Positions 16,132-29,401 of a stretch of DNA of 64,000 bases are shown here, piece after piece. Source of the DNA: CAVVKW01 sp963749035 (lineage in GTDB: Bacteria; Verrucomicrobiota; Verrucomicrobiia; Chthoniobacterales; JAATET01); contig CAVVKW010000002.1 of assembly GCA_963749035.1 (NCBI GenBank), forward strand, positions 682,001-746,000. Direction: 5' to 3'. Made by a program: the position numbers and the translations under genes. The notes below the pieces were generated by a model, which was given only the letters and a program-made list of their open reading frames with translations, searched no databases and had not been told where the DNA came from. Position 1 is the stretch's first letter. Each line of letters opens with the position of its first letter.

Positions 16132-17280
16132 CTAGTAAACGTCCTTCCGGTAACGCTTGGCCTTCTTGAGAGCATCGACGTATTCGATCGCTTCGTCCGC
16201 CGTCTTGCCGCCGACCCGCTCGACGACCTCGTGCAAAGCAGCGTCAACGTCCTTGGCCATGCGCGAGGCATCGCCACAAACGTAGAAACATGCGCCCCCC
16301 TCGAGCCACTTGTAGAGCTCCTCGGCTTGCTCGAGAATGCGATGCTGGACGTAAATTTTGTAATCCTGATCGCGGGAGAAGGCCGTGTCGAACTGGTGCA
16401 GCGTCCCGTCGGCTTCGAAACCTTCAAACTCCTCCTGATAAAGAAAATCCGTCGAGGACCGCTGTTCACCGAAGAACAACCAATTCCGCCCGCTGGCACC
16501 AATCGCCTTCCGCTCTTGCAACATGGCTCGGAAGGGCGCAATCCCCGTTCCTGGCCCGATCATGATCATGTCCGTCGCTGGATCCTCCGGAACGCGGAAG
16601 TGCTTGGCGTTGTGAACGAAAACCGAGATCGACCCCGGCTCCTCGGCCCGCTCCGCCAGGAACGACGACGCCACGCCCGCTCTCGGTCGGTTGTGCGCCT
16701 CGTATCGAACCACCGCCACCGTCAGATGAACCGAATCACCGACGACCCGCTGGGAGGACGCGATCGAGTAGAGCCGAACCTGCATTTTGCGCAAAACACC
16801 CACAAATTCCTCCGGCGTAAACGTCGCCGCCGTGAATTCCAGAAGCGGATCCAGAACGTCGCGCCCCCACAGCCAGGTATCGAGTTCCGTTTTCACCATT
16901 GGATCCAGCAGATCCTTCAAAAACACCGCGCTCGAATCCTTCTCCGAGATTGCCGTCAAAAACTGCTTCGACGGAACGGTGATGATGTAGCTGTCGATCA
17001 AAGCCTGCCGGATCGGAACCATCTCCCCCGCCGGATTCGGCACCAATTCGTCGCCGGAGAACTCGAGCCGCTCGAGGAGCTGATCGACCAGCACCGGATC
17101 GTTCTTCGGAAAAACTCCCAACGAATCCCCAACCTGATAAGTCAACCCCGAGCCTTCGAGCGAAATTTCGAAATGCCGGGTATCCTTCTCCGATCCTTCG
17201 AGAGTCAGGTGGCGGTTGACCGACATCGAGGCCGGGAAGGGATTTTTGCGCGAATAAACAACGGCGGCTTCAGTGGACAT
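16132..17280 (-). CDS. CysJ/CPR-like FAD-NADPH reductase lacking the flavodoxin domain
   Basis: 382 residues. The FAD motif RLYSIASS is at 169-176 and the NADPH motif GPGTGIAPFRAM at 242-253. LFFGEQRSSTDFLYQEE, FYVCGDASRMAKDV and a C-terminal aromatic residue (KDVY) complete a ferredoxin-reductase module of the sulfite reductase alpha/cytochrome P450 reductase type. The FMN-binding flavodoxin domain present in CysJ is absent. No CysI or other electron acceptor is adjacent, so the partner is unknown; assimilatory sulfite reduction is possible but unproven. ATG 17280 starts MSTEAAVVYS. mpl follows downstream after about 20 bases. Confidence 0.87.
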   Translation of the reverse strand: MSTEAAVVYSRKNPFPASMSVNRHLTLEGSEKDTRHFEISLEGSGLTYQVGDSLGVFPKNDPVLVDQLLERLEFSGDELVPNPAGEMVPIRQALIDSYIITVPSKQFLTAISEKDSSAVFLKDLLDPMVKTELDTWLWGRDVLDPLLEFTAATFTPEEFVGVLRKMQVRLYSIASSQRVVGDSVHLTVAVVRYEAHNRPRAGVASSFLAERAEEPGSISVFVHNAKHFRVPEDPATDMIMIGPGTGIAPFRAMLQERKAIGASGRNWLFFGEQRSSTDFLYQEEFEGFEADGTLHQFDTAFSRDQDYKIYVQHRILEQAEELYKWLEGGACFYVCGDASRMAKDVDAALHEVVERVGGKTADEAIEYVDALKKAKRYRKDVY

Positions 17281-17424
17281 AGCCACCCAGTAAAAGGCAA
17301 CCCGCGCGTCCAACGCAAGACACCGCACACCTCACGCCCAAATTCTCGTGCTCTCGGGTCGACCCTCACGGAATTTCGACTGGAGGAAGCCCCAAAAACA
17401 ACTAAACGTTTAATCTCACGCTCT

Positions 17425-20400
17425 ATGTTCGCACAACGCCTCCCCACCTCCGCTCTCGCCTTTATTCTAGCGGGAATCCTCTTCGCTTCCAGTGCTCTCG
17501 CCCAGTCAGAACCGGAAGCCGCCAACCAAGCCGCCTACCAGACGTTCCTCAGCGGTGATTACGAGAAAGCGGCCACGGAATACGAAGCCGTCATTAAAAA
17601 CTACCCGACTGCGTCGATCATCGCCTCGGCCCAGCTCCAGCTCGCCTACACCTACTTCTTCCTCTCCCGCTACGAGGAAGCCGAAGAGATACTCAACAAG
17701 CTTTTCGCCGGACCTCCGCCGCCACCCGCGATCAACGAAGCTGGTCGCTCGATTCTGCCTCAAGTCCTTTCCGCGCAGGCCTCTGCGATGGAGCCGGACG
17801 ATCCGAAGCGGAAGCCAGCCTACGAAGCCGCAATCAAGGGCTTCTCGGAGTTTATCAAGACATTCCAGCAGTCCCCCGAAGTGGAACAAGCCATCTACGG
17901 CCGAGCCTTGGCAAATTTCCAACTTGGCAACTACGCCGACGCCATCAGCGATCTCGAAGGAAACGTCAGCAAATTCCCAAATAGCTCGACCATCTCCGCG
18001 AGCCGTAACCTGCTCGCTCTCGCCTACGCGACGAAAGGCAGCGTGGAACTCAACAAAGGTGACGCGGCGCAGCGGGACGCGGCCTTCGCCGACTACCAAA
18101 AAGCCATCGAGATTCTGCGGGGAATCATTGCCAACCGCACCGATTTGACCCTCGTCAACGACGCCCAATTCCAACTCGGCGAGATTCTTTTCAACCTTGC
18201 CGCCTTCAGCGACGAGGACAAACGCCCGCCGCTTTACGACGAAGCTCTCGACGCGTATCGCAGCGTCCTCCCGAAGGAAGAAATCGTCGAGCTTCAGCAA
18301 AAGCGCGTCGACAGCTTCCCAGACCTTCGAGCCGCCGCGATCAGGTCCGGCGACGAGCAGGCGCGAGATCGCCTTAACAAGGATAACGAGCGCGAACTCA
18401 AACGACTCGCCGCCCTTCAATCCAAGCCCGGTCAGACCACACCCGCGATGCTGAAAATGGCGGAGATCTTCTTCAACCGTGGGCAGCTCAACGCTTCCCG
18501 GGTCCTCCTTCAGCACCTTTCGCCTTACCTCACCACCGACGACGAAAAGAAGCGCGCGCTCTACTTCAAGGCGATGACCTACGCCATGCAGAACGTCGCC
18601 GAACAAACCGTCGACGCCTACGAAGAATTCCAGTCGCAATACAAGGGCGACCCCATCGCGGCAAACCTTCCGCTGGCCGTCGGCAACATCTACCTCAGCT
18701 CCTCCGACCCAAACGTGAACAGCCCGGAGACCGCTGCAAAGTATTTCGAAGAGTCTCTGGAGCTCTATCCGGACGGGACCTTTGCCGGCCTGAGCACCGT
18801 GAACCGAGCATCAGCCCTCTCCCGACTCGGCAAAGCTGACGAAGCCCTGAAGACCTTCCAAGATTTCCTAAAAAACGATCCGAAGCCTCAGGAAGCGGTC
18901 GTTGCGCGGATGGGCCTCGCAAACATCCTCAAAGATACCGGAAAGCTGGATGAGGCGGTGACCGAATATCAGACCGTCCTCGAGAAGTATCCTGACCAGC
19001 CACAAGCAGCCGAAGCCCAATTTTGGATCGCTTTCGCAACCCAACAAAAGGGTGATCCGACTTCCGCCATCCCACTCTACCAGGACTTCGTAGCGAAAAA
19101 CGGCGACAGCCAACTGGTTCCTACCGCTCTCTATCAACTTGCCTCCGCCCAACTCGCCACCAAGGACAACGACGCCGGAATCGAAACTCTCGCCGAAATC
19201 GCCGAGAAATATCCCGACAGCGCGCCCGCACCATTCACGTATTTCCAGCGAGCTCAGCTTTTCGCCGCGGAGGGACGCCAGGAAGAGATGCTCGGCCTCA
19301 TGCGTGACTTTATCGAAACCTATCCCGACGACGATAAGGTCTTTTTCGCCTACGATTCGATCGCGCAATCCGCGCTGACGAGCGGAGATCCCGACAAGGC
19401 CCTGGAGAGCTACCGCGAATTCGCCGAGAAGAAGGCCGGAACCCCGCGCGCCGCCGAAGCGCTGCTTAAAATTTCCGATCTCACGAGATCGCAAGCCGAC
19501 CGGCTCGGTCGCTACGCCGCCATGCCACCGGAAGATCAAGAGATGTGGCAATCCCAAATCGATGAATCGGTGTCCGCCGCCGAGACCATCACTGCCGACT
19601 ACGCGGATACGCCTCAGGTCGCCAACGCCCTTCGCGGGCTCCTCGGCGCCCAACGCATGCTCGTATCCGCCGGAATCAAGGAACCCGACGACATCGAAAG
19701 TTATTTCCGCAGCCTCGCCGAAGATTCGTCTCCCGCCGTTGCCAGCAAAGCAATGTTCACGCTCGCGGGCTACCTCGCAGAGAAGGATCCCGCCCTTGCT
19801 CTCCAGACGATGAACGACGCCTACGACTCCTCGCTCGTTTACGCGCCAGCCGACCTCGATAATTACGGATTAGCTCTCCTCGAGAACGAAAAACTCGACG
19901 AAGCCCTCGCGGCCTACGAAAAGCTCGAAGCCGATTTCCCGATCCCGCCCGGCACGGAACCGACGCAAGCAACGCCCGAGATTCAGACCGCCCAAGCCAC
20001 CGTGCTGTTTGGCAAAGGCAGCGTCGCTCAAGCCAAAAACGAAACCGCTGAAGCCGGAAAGCTCTTCGGACAACTCAAGTCGCTTTATCCCTGGTCTCCG
20101 AAGGTCCTCGAAGCCAACTACGGGATCGCCCAATCCCTGTTCGACGAAGAAAAATACGACGAAGCCCTCGGTCTGCTGACCCAGATCATTCGCACTCAGA
20201 CTGCAACCGCGGAACTTCGGGCAAACAGCATGCTTCTCGGCGGGGACGTCATGGCTGCGAAAGGCGAACGCGACTCCGCGATCGATTACTACATCAAAAT
20301 CGCCGACTTCTACAGCGGCGTGCCCAAGCCCGCAGCCGCGGGGCTTTGGAAAGGTGCCCAGCTTCTGGAGGAACAAGTCAGCACACTCACCGACCCCGCC

Positions 20401-20517
20401 GCAAAGACGAAACAGACTAATCAATACGTTCGTGCCTACCGCGAGCTCGTCGAAAACTTTCCAAACTCGGAGTTTACTCCGAAAGCGAAAGAACGCCTCA
20501 CCGCCATAGGGAAGTAA
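17425..20517 (+). CDS. Large exported tetratricopeptide-repeat protein
   Basis: 1030 residues. ATG 17425 gives a signal peptide (MFAQRLPTSALAFILAGILF, cleavage near ALAQ); the frame stays open 1.2 kb upstream, but that part is antisense to the reductase. The mature protein is a chain of TPR-like helices throughout: AAYQTFLSGDYEKAATEYEA, AIYGRALANFQLGNYADAI, GKLDEAVTEYQTVLEKYPDQ, KLDEALAAYEKLEADFP. The pattern resembles the periplasmic YbgF/CpoB and BamD-like tetratricopeptide proteins, but it is far longer. Role inferred only as a periplasmic scaffold. nth follows 51 bases downstream. Confidence 0.85.
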   Translation: MFAQRLPTSALAFILAGILFASSALAQSEPEAANQAAYQTFLSGDYEKAATEYEAVIKNYPTASIIASAQLQLAYTYFFLSRYEEAEEILNKLFAGPPPPPAINEAGRSILPQVLSAQASAMEPDDPKRKPAYEAAIKGFSEFIKTFQQSPEVEQAIYGRALANFQLGNYADAISDLEGNVSKFPNSSTISASRNLLALAYATKGSVELNKGDAAQRDAAFADYQKAIEILRGIIANRTDLTLVNDAQFQLGEILFNLAAFSDEDKRPPLYDEALDAYRSVLPKEEIVELQQKRVDSFPDLRAAAIRSGDEQARDRLNKDNERELKRLAALQSKPGQTTPAMLKMAEIFFNRGQLNASRVLLQHLSPYLTTDDEKKRALYFKAMTYAMQNVAEQTVDAYEEFQSQYKGDPIAANLPLAVGNIYLSSSDPNVNSPETAAKYFEESLELYPDGTFAGLSTVNRASALSRLGKADEALKTFQDFLKNDPKPQEAVVARMGLANILKDTGKLDEAVTEYQTVLEKYPDQPQAAEAQFWIAFATQQKGDPTSAIPLYQDFVAKNGDSQLVPTALYQLASAQLATKDNDAGIETLAEIAEKYPDSAPAPFTYFQRAQLFAAEGRQEEMLGLMRDFIETYPDDDKVFFAYDSIAQSALTSGDPDKALESYREFAEKKAGTPRAAEALLKISDLTRSQADRLGRYAAMPPEDQEMWQSQIDESVSAAETITADYADTPQVANALRGLLGAQRMLVSAGIKEPDDIESYFRSLAEDSSPAVASKAMFTLAGYLAEKDPALALQTMNDAYDSSLVYAPADLDNYGLALLENEKLDEALAAYEKLEADFPIPPGTEPTQATPEIQTAQATVLFGKGSVAQAKNETAEAGKLFGQLKSLYPWSPKVLEANYGIAQSLFDEEKYDEALGLLTQIIRTQTATAELRANSMLLGGDVMAAKGERDSAIDYYIKIADFYSGVPKPAAAGLWKGAQLLEEQVSTLTDPAAKTKQTNQYVRAYRELVENFPNSEFTPKAKERLTAIGK

Positions 20518-20568
20518 CTGCGTCCGAAGCATTTACCCGATCGCGAGATCCGCAGTCCGCGATCCTGA

Positions 20569-21231
20569 ATGAGACGACCCGAGCGAGCCGCCGCGCTCCT
20601 CGAGCGTCTGCCCACAATCTACCCCCAGGCACACTGCGAACTCGTCTTCGCCGATCCGCTCCAGTTGCTCGTCGCGACCATTCTTTCCGCGCAATGCACC
20701 GACGTCCGCGTGAACCTCGTTACCCCCGCACTCTTCGATCGATGTCCTACCGTCGCCGCTTATGCGACCATCTCGATCGATGAGCTCGAGAGGCTGATCC
20801 GGTCCACGGGATTCTACCGAAGTAAATCCAAGTCTATCAAAGGAGCCGCCAATCAGATCCTTGAGGTCCACGACGGCAACGTTCCACGGACGCTCGAACA
20901 ACTCACTGCTCTACCCGGCGTCGGTCGTAAAACGGCCAACGTTGTTCTCGGAAATGCGTTCGGTATCAACGCTGGTGTCGTCGTCGACACCCACGTCGGC
21001 AGACTGTCTCGCCGCCTGAACCTAACCACCCACTCAGATCCCGTGAAGATTGAGCGGGATTTGATCAAGCTTTTCCCCCAGGAACGATGGGCAAACCTCA
21101 GTCACTGGCTTATCTTCCACGGTCGGCGTCGGTGTCGTGCTCGCAACCCGGATTGTGAGAGCTGCGAGCTTCTCGAATTGTGCCCGACCGGCTACAAGAA
21201 TCTCGATCGCGGGGCTGCCACCCTTAGGTGA
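20569..21231 (+). CDS. nth: Endonuclease III (DNA glycosylase/AP lyase)
   Basis: 220 residues. It removes oxidised pyrimidines in base excision repair. The helix-hairpin-helix LPGVGRKTANVVL carries catalytic K121, and D140 is in VVDTHVGR. The iron-sulfur cluster loop at the C-terminus has C189-x6-C196-x2-C199-x5-C205. LLVATILSAQCTDVRVN is the conserved N-terminal helix. The ATG at 20569 gives MRRPERAAALLERL, the normal start region. Confidence 0.95.
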   Translation: MRRPERAAALLERLPTIYPQAHCELVFADPLQLLVATILSAQCTDVRVNLVTPALFDRCPTVAAYATISIDELERLIRSTGFYRSKSKSIKGAANQILEVHDGNVPRTLEQLTALPGVGRKTANVVLGNAFGINAGVVVDTHVGRLSRRLNLTTHSDPVKIERDLIKLFPQERWANLSHWLIFHGRRRCRARNPDCESCELLELCPTGYKNLDRGAATLR

Positions 21232-21730
21232 TCTCAAATCACTGTCGCGAGATTGAGAGTCCCCGAACAACGGTCTTTCATTCTCGACGTCCAGCACAAA
21301 CCGTCCCCGGTCACCGACGTTTTGCCACCGGGACGACGTCGAACGACCTGATTCATCACTGCGGGAATACGGCGAACGCCGTCGCCGACACCGCGACGAG
21401 GTGAGACCTCAAACAATTTCCGCTGACTTCACACGCTGTCTGCGATTTAGCAAAATCCGGATTTGGTAAAACCGTTCAACCCTGGGTCAACTTGACGCCG
21501 TCCGACTCCAAACGCTCTAGACTAGATCAAAAGGTTTTACGGATTGTTGAGCGAAGAAGCTTTAACAAGATCTTCATCGTTCCAACGCGACGAGTGCGGC
21601 AGAGCAAGCGAACGCCACGCGAAACAGGTCAGTAAATCCCGACACAGGCAAGCGATCCAAGCCCTCGACGAGCATGACCTAAATTCCGAAAAGGCCACCA
21701 ACCGCCAATCGGAAGCTCAGGCGAAAAACT
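21232..21730. other. Intergenic region of about 500 bases between nth and the rrn terminator
   Basis: The region is AT-richer than its surroundings. A possible plus-strand promoter is TTGACG at 21492-21497 with TCTAGA at 21516-21521 (spacer 18). It precedes a TTG-started frame at 21544-21732 encoding a charged 62-residue peptide with no recognisable family. I do not annotate that frame as a gene. Nothing else is seen. Confidence 0.4.
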
Positions 21731-21768
21731 AAAAAAAAGCCCGACTCACGGTTTCCCATGAGTCGGGC
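21731..21768 (-). terminator. Intrinsic terminator of the rRNA operon
   Basis: On the minus strand, GCCCGACTCA and TGAGTCGGGC form a perfect 10-bp stem around a 10-base loop (21739-21768), followed by eight T residues (plus-strand A-run 21731-21738). It lies 6 bases beyond the 3' end of 5S rRNA. On the plus strand there is no T-run, so it acts in one direction. Confidence 0.92.
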
Positions 21769-21774
21769 ATATTA

Positions 21775-21888
21775 CTGGCAACGACCTACTCTCGCACAAC
21801 CTAGAGATGCACTACCATCGGAGCTACAGCGTTTCACTTCCGTGTTCGGGATGGGAACGGGTGGGACCACTGTGCAAGGATCACCAGA
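21775..21888 (-). rRNA. rrf: 5S ribosomal RNA
   Basis: The minus strand reads CTGGTGATCCTTGCACAGTG at the 5' end, then CCCACCCGTTCCCATCCCGA and AACACGGAAGTGAAACGC, the universally conserved 5S core. It closes with GAGAGTAGGTCGTTGCCAG, pairing with the 5' end. About 114 bases; the ends are estimates to within a few bases. Confidence 0.93.
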
Positions 21889-21963
21889 AGACGACTAATA
21901 GACACACCTGTCTATAAACCGGATTTCTGACGATTCTTCCGTCATTCAGTCAAAGAACCACAC

Positions 21964-21994
21964 AGGTTCTCTGACATCCGCATATTGAGCAAAT
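21964..21994 (-). other. 3' arm of the 23S rRNA processing stalk
   Basis: This 31-base stretch downstream of 23S is complementary at 28 of 31 positions to 24977-25007 upstream of 23S. The core GACATCCGCATAT is unbroken. It would form the long duplex that RNase III cuts to release precursor 23S rRNA. Confidence 0.8.
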
Positions 21995-22035
21995 TCCGCA
22001 GTTACTTCGCTATAATGCTGAGCAAAAGCTCAGAA

Positions 22036-24884
<2,849 letters not shown>

Positions 24885-24976
24885 CTGAGATTATAAAAAT
24901 CTCTTGTTACTTCTGTGAAGCGACGATGGCAAAACCATCATCGCAACTCGCTTTACTCAGCATTTGAAGTTGCATT

Positions 24977-25007
24977 ATTTGCCCTATATGCGGATGTCAA
25001 AGAACCT
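24977..25007 (-). other. 5' arm of the 23S processing stalk, with boxA-like sequence
   Basis: Complementary to 21964-21994 at 28 of 31 positions. On the minus strand it begins AGGTTCTTTGACATCCGC; TTCTTTGA resembles the boxA antitermination element often found before 23S. The spacer between here and tRNA-Ile also holds two small hairpins (CCGGGTTCGACCCGG and CTGGTTTTCGACCAG types). Confidence 0.75.
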
Positions 25008-25089
25008 GTCCCGGGTCGAACCCGGAACCAGACATTCTGAACTGGTTTTCGACCAGCCCGAAGTGTCGGGAAAATTCAAAACGTATGAA

Positions 25090-25166
25090 TGGTGGGCCTG
25101 ACTGGACTCGAACCAGTGACCCTGCGCTTATCAAGCGCATGCTCTAACCAACTGAGCTACAGGCCC
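25090..25166 (-). tRNA. tRNA-Ile (anticodon GAT), CCA encoded
   Basis: The minus strand runs GGGCCTGTAGCTCAGTTGGT ... GCGCTTGATAAGCGC ... GGTTCGAGTCC ... AGGCCCA then CCA. The anticodon loop is CTTGATAA with anticodon GAT. All four stems pair. It lies in the 16S-23S spacer together with tRNA-Ala, the common bacterial arrangement. Confidence 0.97.
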
Positions 25167-25173
25167 GTGATTG

Positions 25174-25242
25174 GTTGAGAGTTGAGTGCTGAAAGTTGAG
25201 TGGAACTTCATGCCTCTCAACACTCAACAAAAAACACTCAAC
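25174..25242. repeat. Inverted heptanucleotide repeat arrays between the two spacer tRNAs
   Basis: The left arm 25174-25201 parses into four 7-base units: GTTGAGA, GTTGAGT, GCTGAAA, GTTGAGT. The right arm 25215-25242 parses into TCTCAAC, ACTCAAC, AAAAAAC, ACTCAAC, the complement of the same unit. The arms are separated by 13 bases and could pair in several registers. The region is transcribed within the rRNA precursor. Confidence 0.7.
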
Positions 25243-25259
25243 AAGCCGCGGAGCGGCCG

Positions 25260-25332
25260 TGGAGGCACGGGGGTTCGAACCCCGGACATCCAGCTTGCAA
25301 AGCTGGCGCTCTACCAACTGAGCTATACCCCC
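25260..25332 (-). tRNA. tRNA-Ala (anticodon TGC)
   Basis: The minus strand begins GGGGGTATAGCTCAGTTGGT. Its anticodon stem-loop CCAGCTTTGCAAGCTGG gives anticodon TGC, and the T arm is CCGGGGTTCGAACCCCCG. The acceptor stem GGGGGTA/TGCCTCC contains G-T wobbles. The CCA end is not encoded (ACGG follows the discriminator), unlike the adjacent tRNA-Ile. Confidence 0.95.
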
Positions 25333-25377
25333 AGGGTGAGGCCGGGGCCTGTGGGCCCGCGGTTTCAAGAAGCTTTC

Positions 25378-25400
25378 GTAAAAACTGAATTGTGCGTTCT
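25378..25400 (-). other. 3' arm of the 16S rRNA processing stalk
   Basis: A 23-base segment downstream of 16S, perfectly complementary to 27189-27211 upstream of 16S. The resulting duplex is the expected RNase III site for precursor 16S rRNA. Confidence 0.88.
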
Positions 25401-25532
25401 ATCTGCTGATCAAGAACCCTCCGAGCTTTCGCTCTTCGGGGTTTAACCGCATGTTCTCGTCATTATAACGAGAGGTTAGCGGTCGACCTGCAAAACACCA
25501 TCGCGATACAAACTTGCGAGAGGGTATTTGCT

Positions 25533-27066
<1,534 letters not shown>

Positions 27067-27188
27067 GAATTTGCCCACCGTCTGCTAAGACGATGGAAAA
27101 TTTCTAGCTATCCATATATTTCCGATCTGCGATGAGATCGCAGACCTGGAATGGGTCGCCAATTTTTGATTAAATCTAAATCGACAGA

Positions 27189-27211
27189 AGAACGCACAAT
27201 TCAGTTTTTAC
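27189..27211 (-). other. 5' arm of the 16S rRNA processing stalk
   Basis: 23 bases perfectly complementary to 25378-25400 on the far side of 16S. On the minus strand the arm is immediately preceded by AAATTCA, and the next 17 bases of the arm again contain CTGAATT, so a small local hairpin (AATTCAG/CTGAATT) competes with the stalk. Confidence 0.88.
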
Positions 27212-27447
27212 TGAATTTGCTTCTTGTATAAATTTACGTTCTGAATTTTCGCGACCAATCGGCCGTGTGTTCGAAAATCAGATTCAGACTTTGTAAATAT
27301 CAACTTCGTGATCGGAGCGCTGTTTTTCCGCTGCTTGTCTCCTGGGGTCAGTCGACCCTGATAGGAGTTTCAAGCTTCGGAGCAGAGCATCCGCCCGAGA
27401 GAACTTCGCCTCACACTCACCGGAGTCCGGTGCTGCGTGGGAGGAGC

Positions 27448-27475
27448 AAAGTATCAAACTTCCTCTGAGGGTCAA
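27448..27475 (-). promoter_or_regulatory. Predicted rrn promoter
   Basis: The minus strand has TTGACC at 27470-27475 (-35), a 16-base spacer, and TACTTT at 27448-27453 (-10). Immediately upstream (27476-27500) is an A/T tract (TTTTTTGCAAAAAA on the plus strand) placed like an UP element. It is the best promoter match between the rrn operon and the next gene, and it gives a leader of about 375 bases. Confidence 0.55.
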
Positions 27476-27645
27476 TGGTTTTTTGCAAAAAATCTCAGAA
27501 AGTTTGTCCGCCGCTCCCTGATCGCCCGGAGACGGCCATTCTGTGGGGGTTCACGCGGATGACGCGATCGACAATTAATCCCTTCCAGCCGGCGATCTCA
27601 TCGCTACGACGCAGATAAACAGGCCAATTCTAACCGAATCACCGA

Positions 27646-29385
27646 TCATTCCGGCGACTTAAGGGCTCGAAAGCCACGAAGACGGTTCAACGCGGCCATG
27701 AAATCGAGGGTGCGAAACTCCGCTAGATCTCCCCGCTTATCGGTCTCAGGTTCGACGAATCCTTGCTGTCCGGTGATTCGACCCACCTCTTCCAGGATCG
27801 TTTGCACGGTCTGAGCACCTTCCAAGCGAGCGGACGATCCCAGCCAGGCAATTGCTGCCGCCAACGCCCGAGCTTGGGCGGGATGCAAGATTTGATGAAG
27901 GGCCGAGAGATCGATCTCCGCATCGCCAATCTCGACGATACCAGTCCGATGCGCCCGGCTGTGAACGGTCCGGTTCCCGCGGGAGACTCTGATAGAACCT
28001 AGGTCTAACGCGCGCTCCTCGGTCCGCTCGGGCCACGTTGAAACTCGCCGGTCACGCCCGGTTGGGTGTTGCTCCGCGATTCTTTTCGCCTCCACCGTCC
28101 GTTCGCAGGGCCGGTAGGCATCCATCGCGATGACGGTATCGGCGACTTCAAAGTAGTCTCCGCATCCCCCCAACACGAGGAGCGTTGAGATGCCGTGGTC
28201 GATCCACATCTCCCGAACGCGGTCGACGAACGGCGTGATTGGCTCCCGATCGTAGCTCACGAGGGCCTGCATTCGACGGTCGCGGACCATGAAATTCGTT
28301 GCCGCCGTGTCTTCGTCGATCAGCAATAGCCTCGAACCCGATTCGAGCGCTTCCACGATGGCGGCAGCCTGCGACGTCGAGCCAGACGCGTTTTCGGTCG
28401 AGAACTGCCGGGTGTCGCTTTTGTCCGGAAGGTTCGAGATGAATGGCGAAATATCGACTCCGGCCACACTCCGGCCCGACTCCGCTTCGATACTCATGGC
28501 GTCGGCCCGGCAGACAACGCGCTCGCGACCATCGCCACTTCGGTGATTGTAAACAGCACGCGCGAGGGCTCCGAGCAAGGTCGACTTGCCGTGAAACCCG
28601 CCCCCGACGATCAGCGTGACGCCTTCCGGAATCCCCATTCCGCTAACCGCACCGGCGTTGGGGGTTGAGAGCGTCACCCGGAGACTTGGTGGGCTGACAA
28701 AAGGCTCAGCGCGTTCCACAAAGAGGGGCGTCTGCAAATTGCCACCCGCTCGCGGCAGGATCGCGCCGTCCGCGACAAACCCGACCAAGCGCCGCTTCCG
28801 CAGACCAGCGCGGAGCGCTTCCGCATCTTCGTTGGTATTTGCGGCCAGTCGGATCTCTTCGGGATCCCACGCTGTGGCGAGCAACGCCCTTGCGACGATC
28901 TGGCCGAGCCGGTCTCTTAAAAGTCGATCGGCAGCGCAGCCCGCGATGCGGCGTCCGTCCCCCGGCAACCCGACACTCAGGCGAGCTTCCCACGAACCAT
29001 CGATCAACCGGACCGCCGTGCGCGCGATCACTTCCTGTCCAGGCGCATCGATATCGATCAGTCCCGATCGCCCAGACCCGGACCGGCTCGAAAACTCCCG
29101 ACAGATCTGTCCGAGGCGATGGGCGATGAGGTTTTCGACGCCAATTCTTCTCGCCCGACCGTCCACGGCATTGGCGGGAAACCCAGAGACGTCCTGCCGA
29201 ACGCGAAGTGCCACCCAGGACGGGGCCGCGAAAGGATCGCCCTGAATGCGGTCGAACCGAAGCTCCCACTCGACGGGCTCCTGGAATACCACGACGACAT
29301 CCCTGAGATCCTTGTAGGCTGGATACGGTCGGCGATCCAGTCGTTCCAGCTCGGCTCTGAGGTCACCGGAGGTCATGCGGATCAT
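27646..29385 (-). CDS. ABC-class ATPase of the PF09818 (DUF2791-like) family
   Basis: 579 residues. The recognisable family core spans about residues 245-440: Walker A region GGGFHGKSTLLGALARAVYN at about 262, DISPFISNLPDKSDTRQFST, signature-like ASGSTSQAAAIVEALESG, Walker B LLLIDEDTAATNFMVRDRRM, EPITPFVDRVREMW and LGGCGDYFEVADTVIAM. These proteins are predicted cytoplasmic ATPases of unknown role; no membrane segment is present. ATG 29385 is preferred because GGAAG lies 5 bases upstream; ATG 29376 is the alternative. It begins 16 bases after the stop of the upstream surface-protein gene, so the two probably form an operon. Confidence 0.9.
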   Translation of the reverse strand: MIRMTSGDLRAELERLDRRPYPAYKDLRDVVVVFQEPVEWELRFDRIQGDPFAAPSWVALRVRQDVSGFPANAVDGRARRIGVENLIAHRLGQICREFSSRSGSGRSGLIDIDAPGQEVIARTAVRLIDGSWEARLSVGLPGDGRRIAGCAADRLLRDRLGQIVARALLATAWDPEEIRLAANTNEDAEALRAGLRKRRLVGFVADGAILPRAGGNLQTPLFVERAEPFVSPPSLRVTLSTPNAGAVSGMGIPEGVTLIVGGGFHGKSTLLGALARAVYNHRSGDGRERVVCRADAMSIEAESGRSVAGVDISPFISNLPDKSDTRQFSTENASGSTSQAAAIVEALESGSRLLLIDEDTAATNFMVRDRRMQALVSYDREPITPFVDRVREMWIDHGISTLLVLGGCGDYFEVADTVIAMDAYRPCERTVEAKRIAEQHPTGRDRRVSTWPERTEERALDLGSIRVSRGNRTVHSRAHRTGIVEIGDAEIDLSALHQILHPAQARALAAAIAWLGSSARLEGAQTVQTILEEVGRITGQQGFVEPETDKRGDLAEFRTLDFMAALNRLRGFRALKSPE

Positions 29386-29401
29386 CGAATCTTCCGTGAC
29401 C

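Larger units (their letters stand above)
27067..27645 (-). promoter_or_regulatory. rRNA operon leader and upstream region
   Basis: This stretch of about 580 bases has no protein gene. It holds the 16S leader, including the 5' stalk arm at 27189-27211, AT-rich sequence down to about 27300, and the predicted rrn promoter at 27448-27475. The remaining 170 bases to the ATPase gene stop at 27646 show nothing recognisable. Confidence 0.6.

Noticed and set aside
16231..17424. Upstream extension of the 1030-residue TPR protein
   Set aside because: The frame is open but is antisense to the flavin reductase gene, and the signal peptide at 17425 fixes the start.
21544..21732. 62-codon TTG-started frame in the nth-rrn gap
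   Set aside because: Low-complexity charged peptide, no recognisable family, alternative start codon, overlaps the T-run side of the rrn terminator; only a weak promoter upstream.
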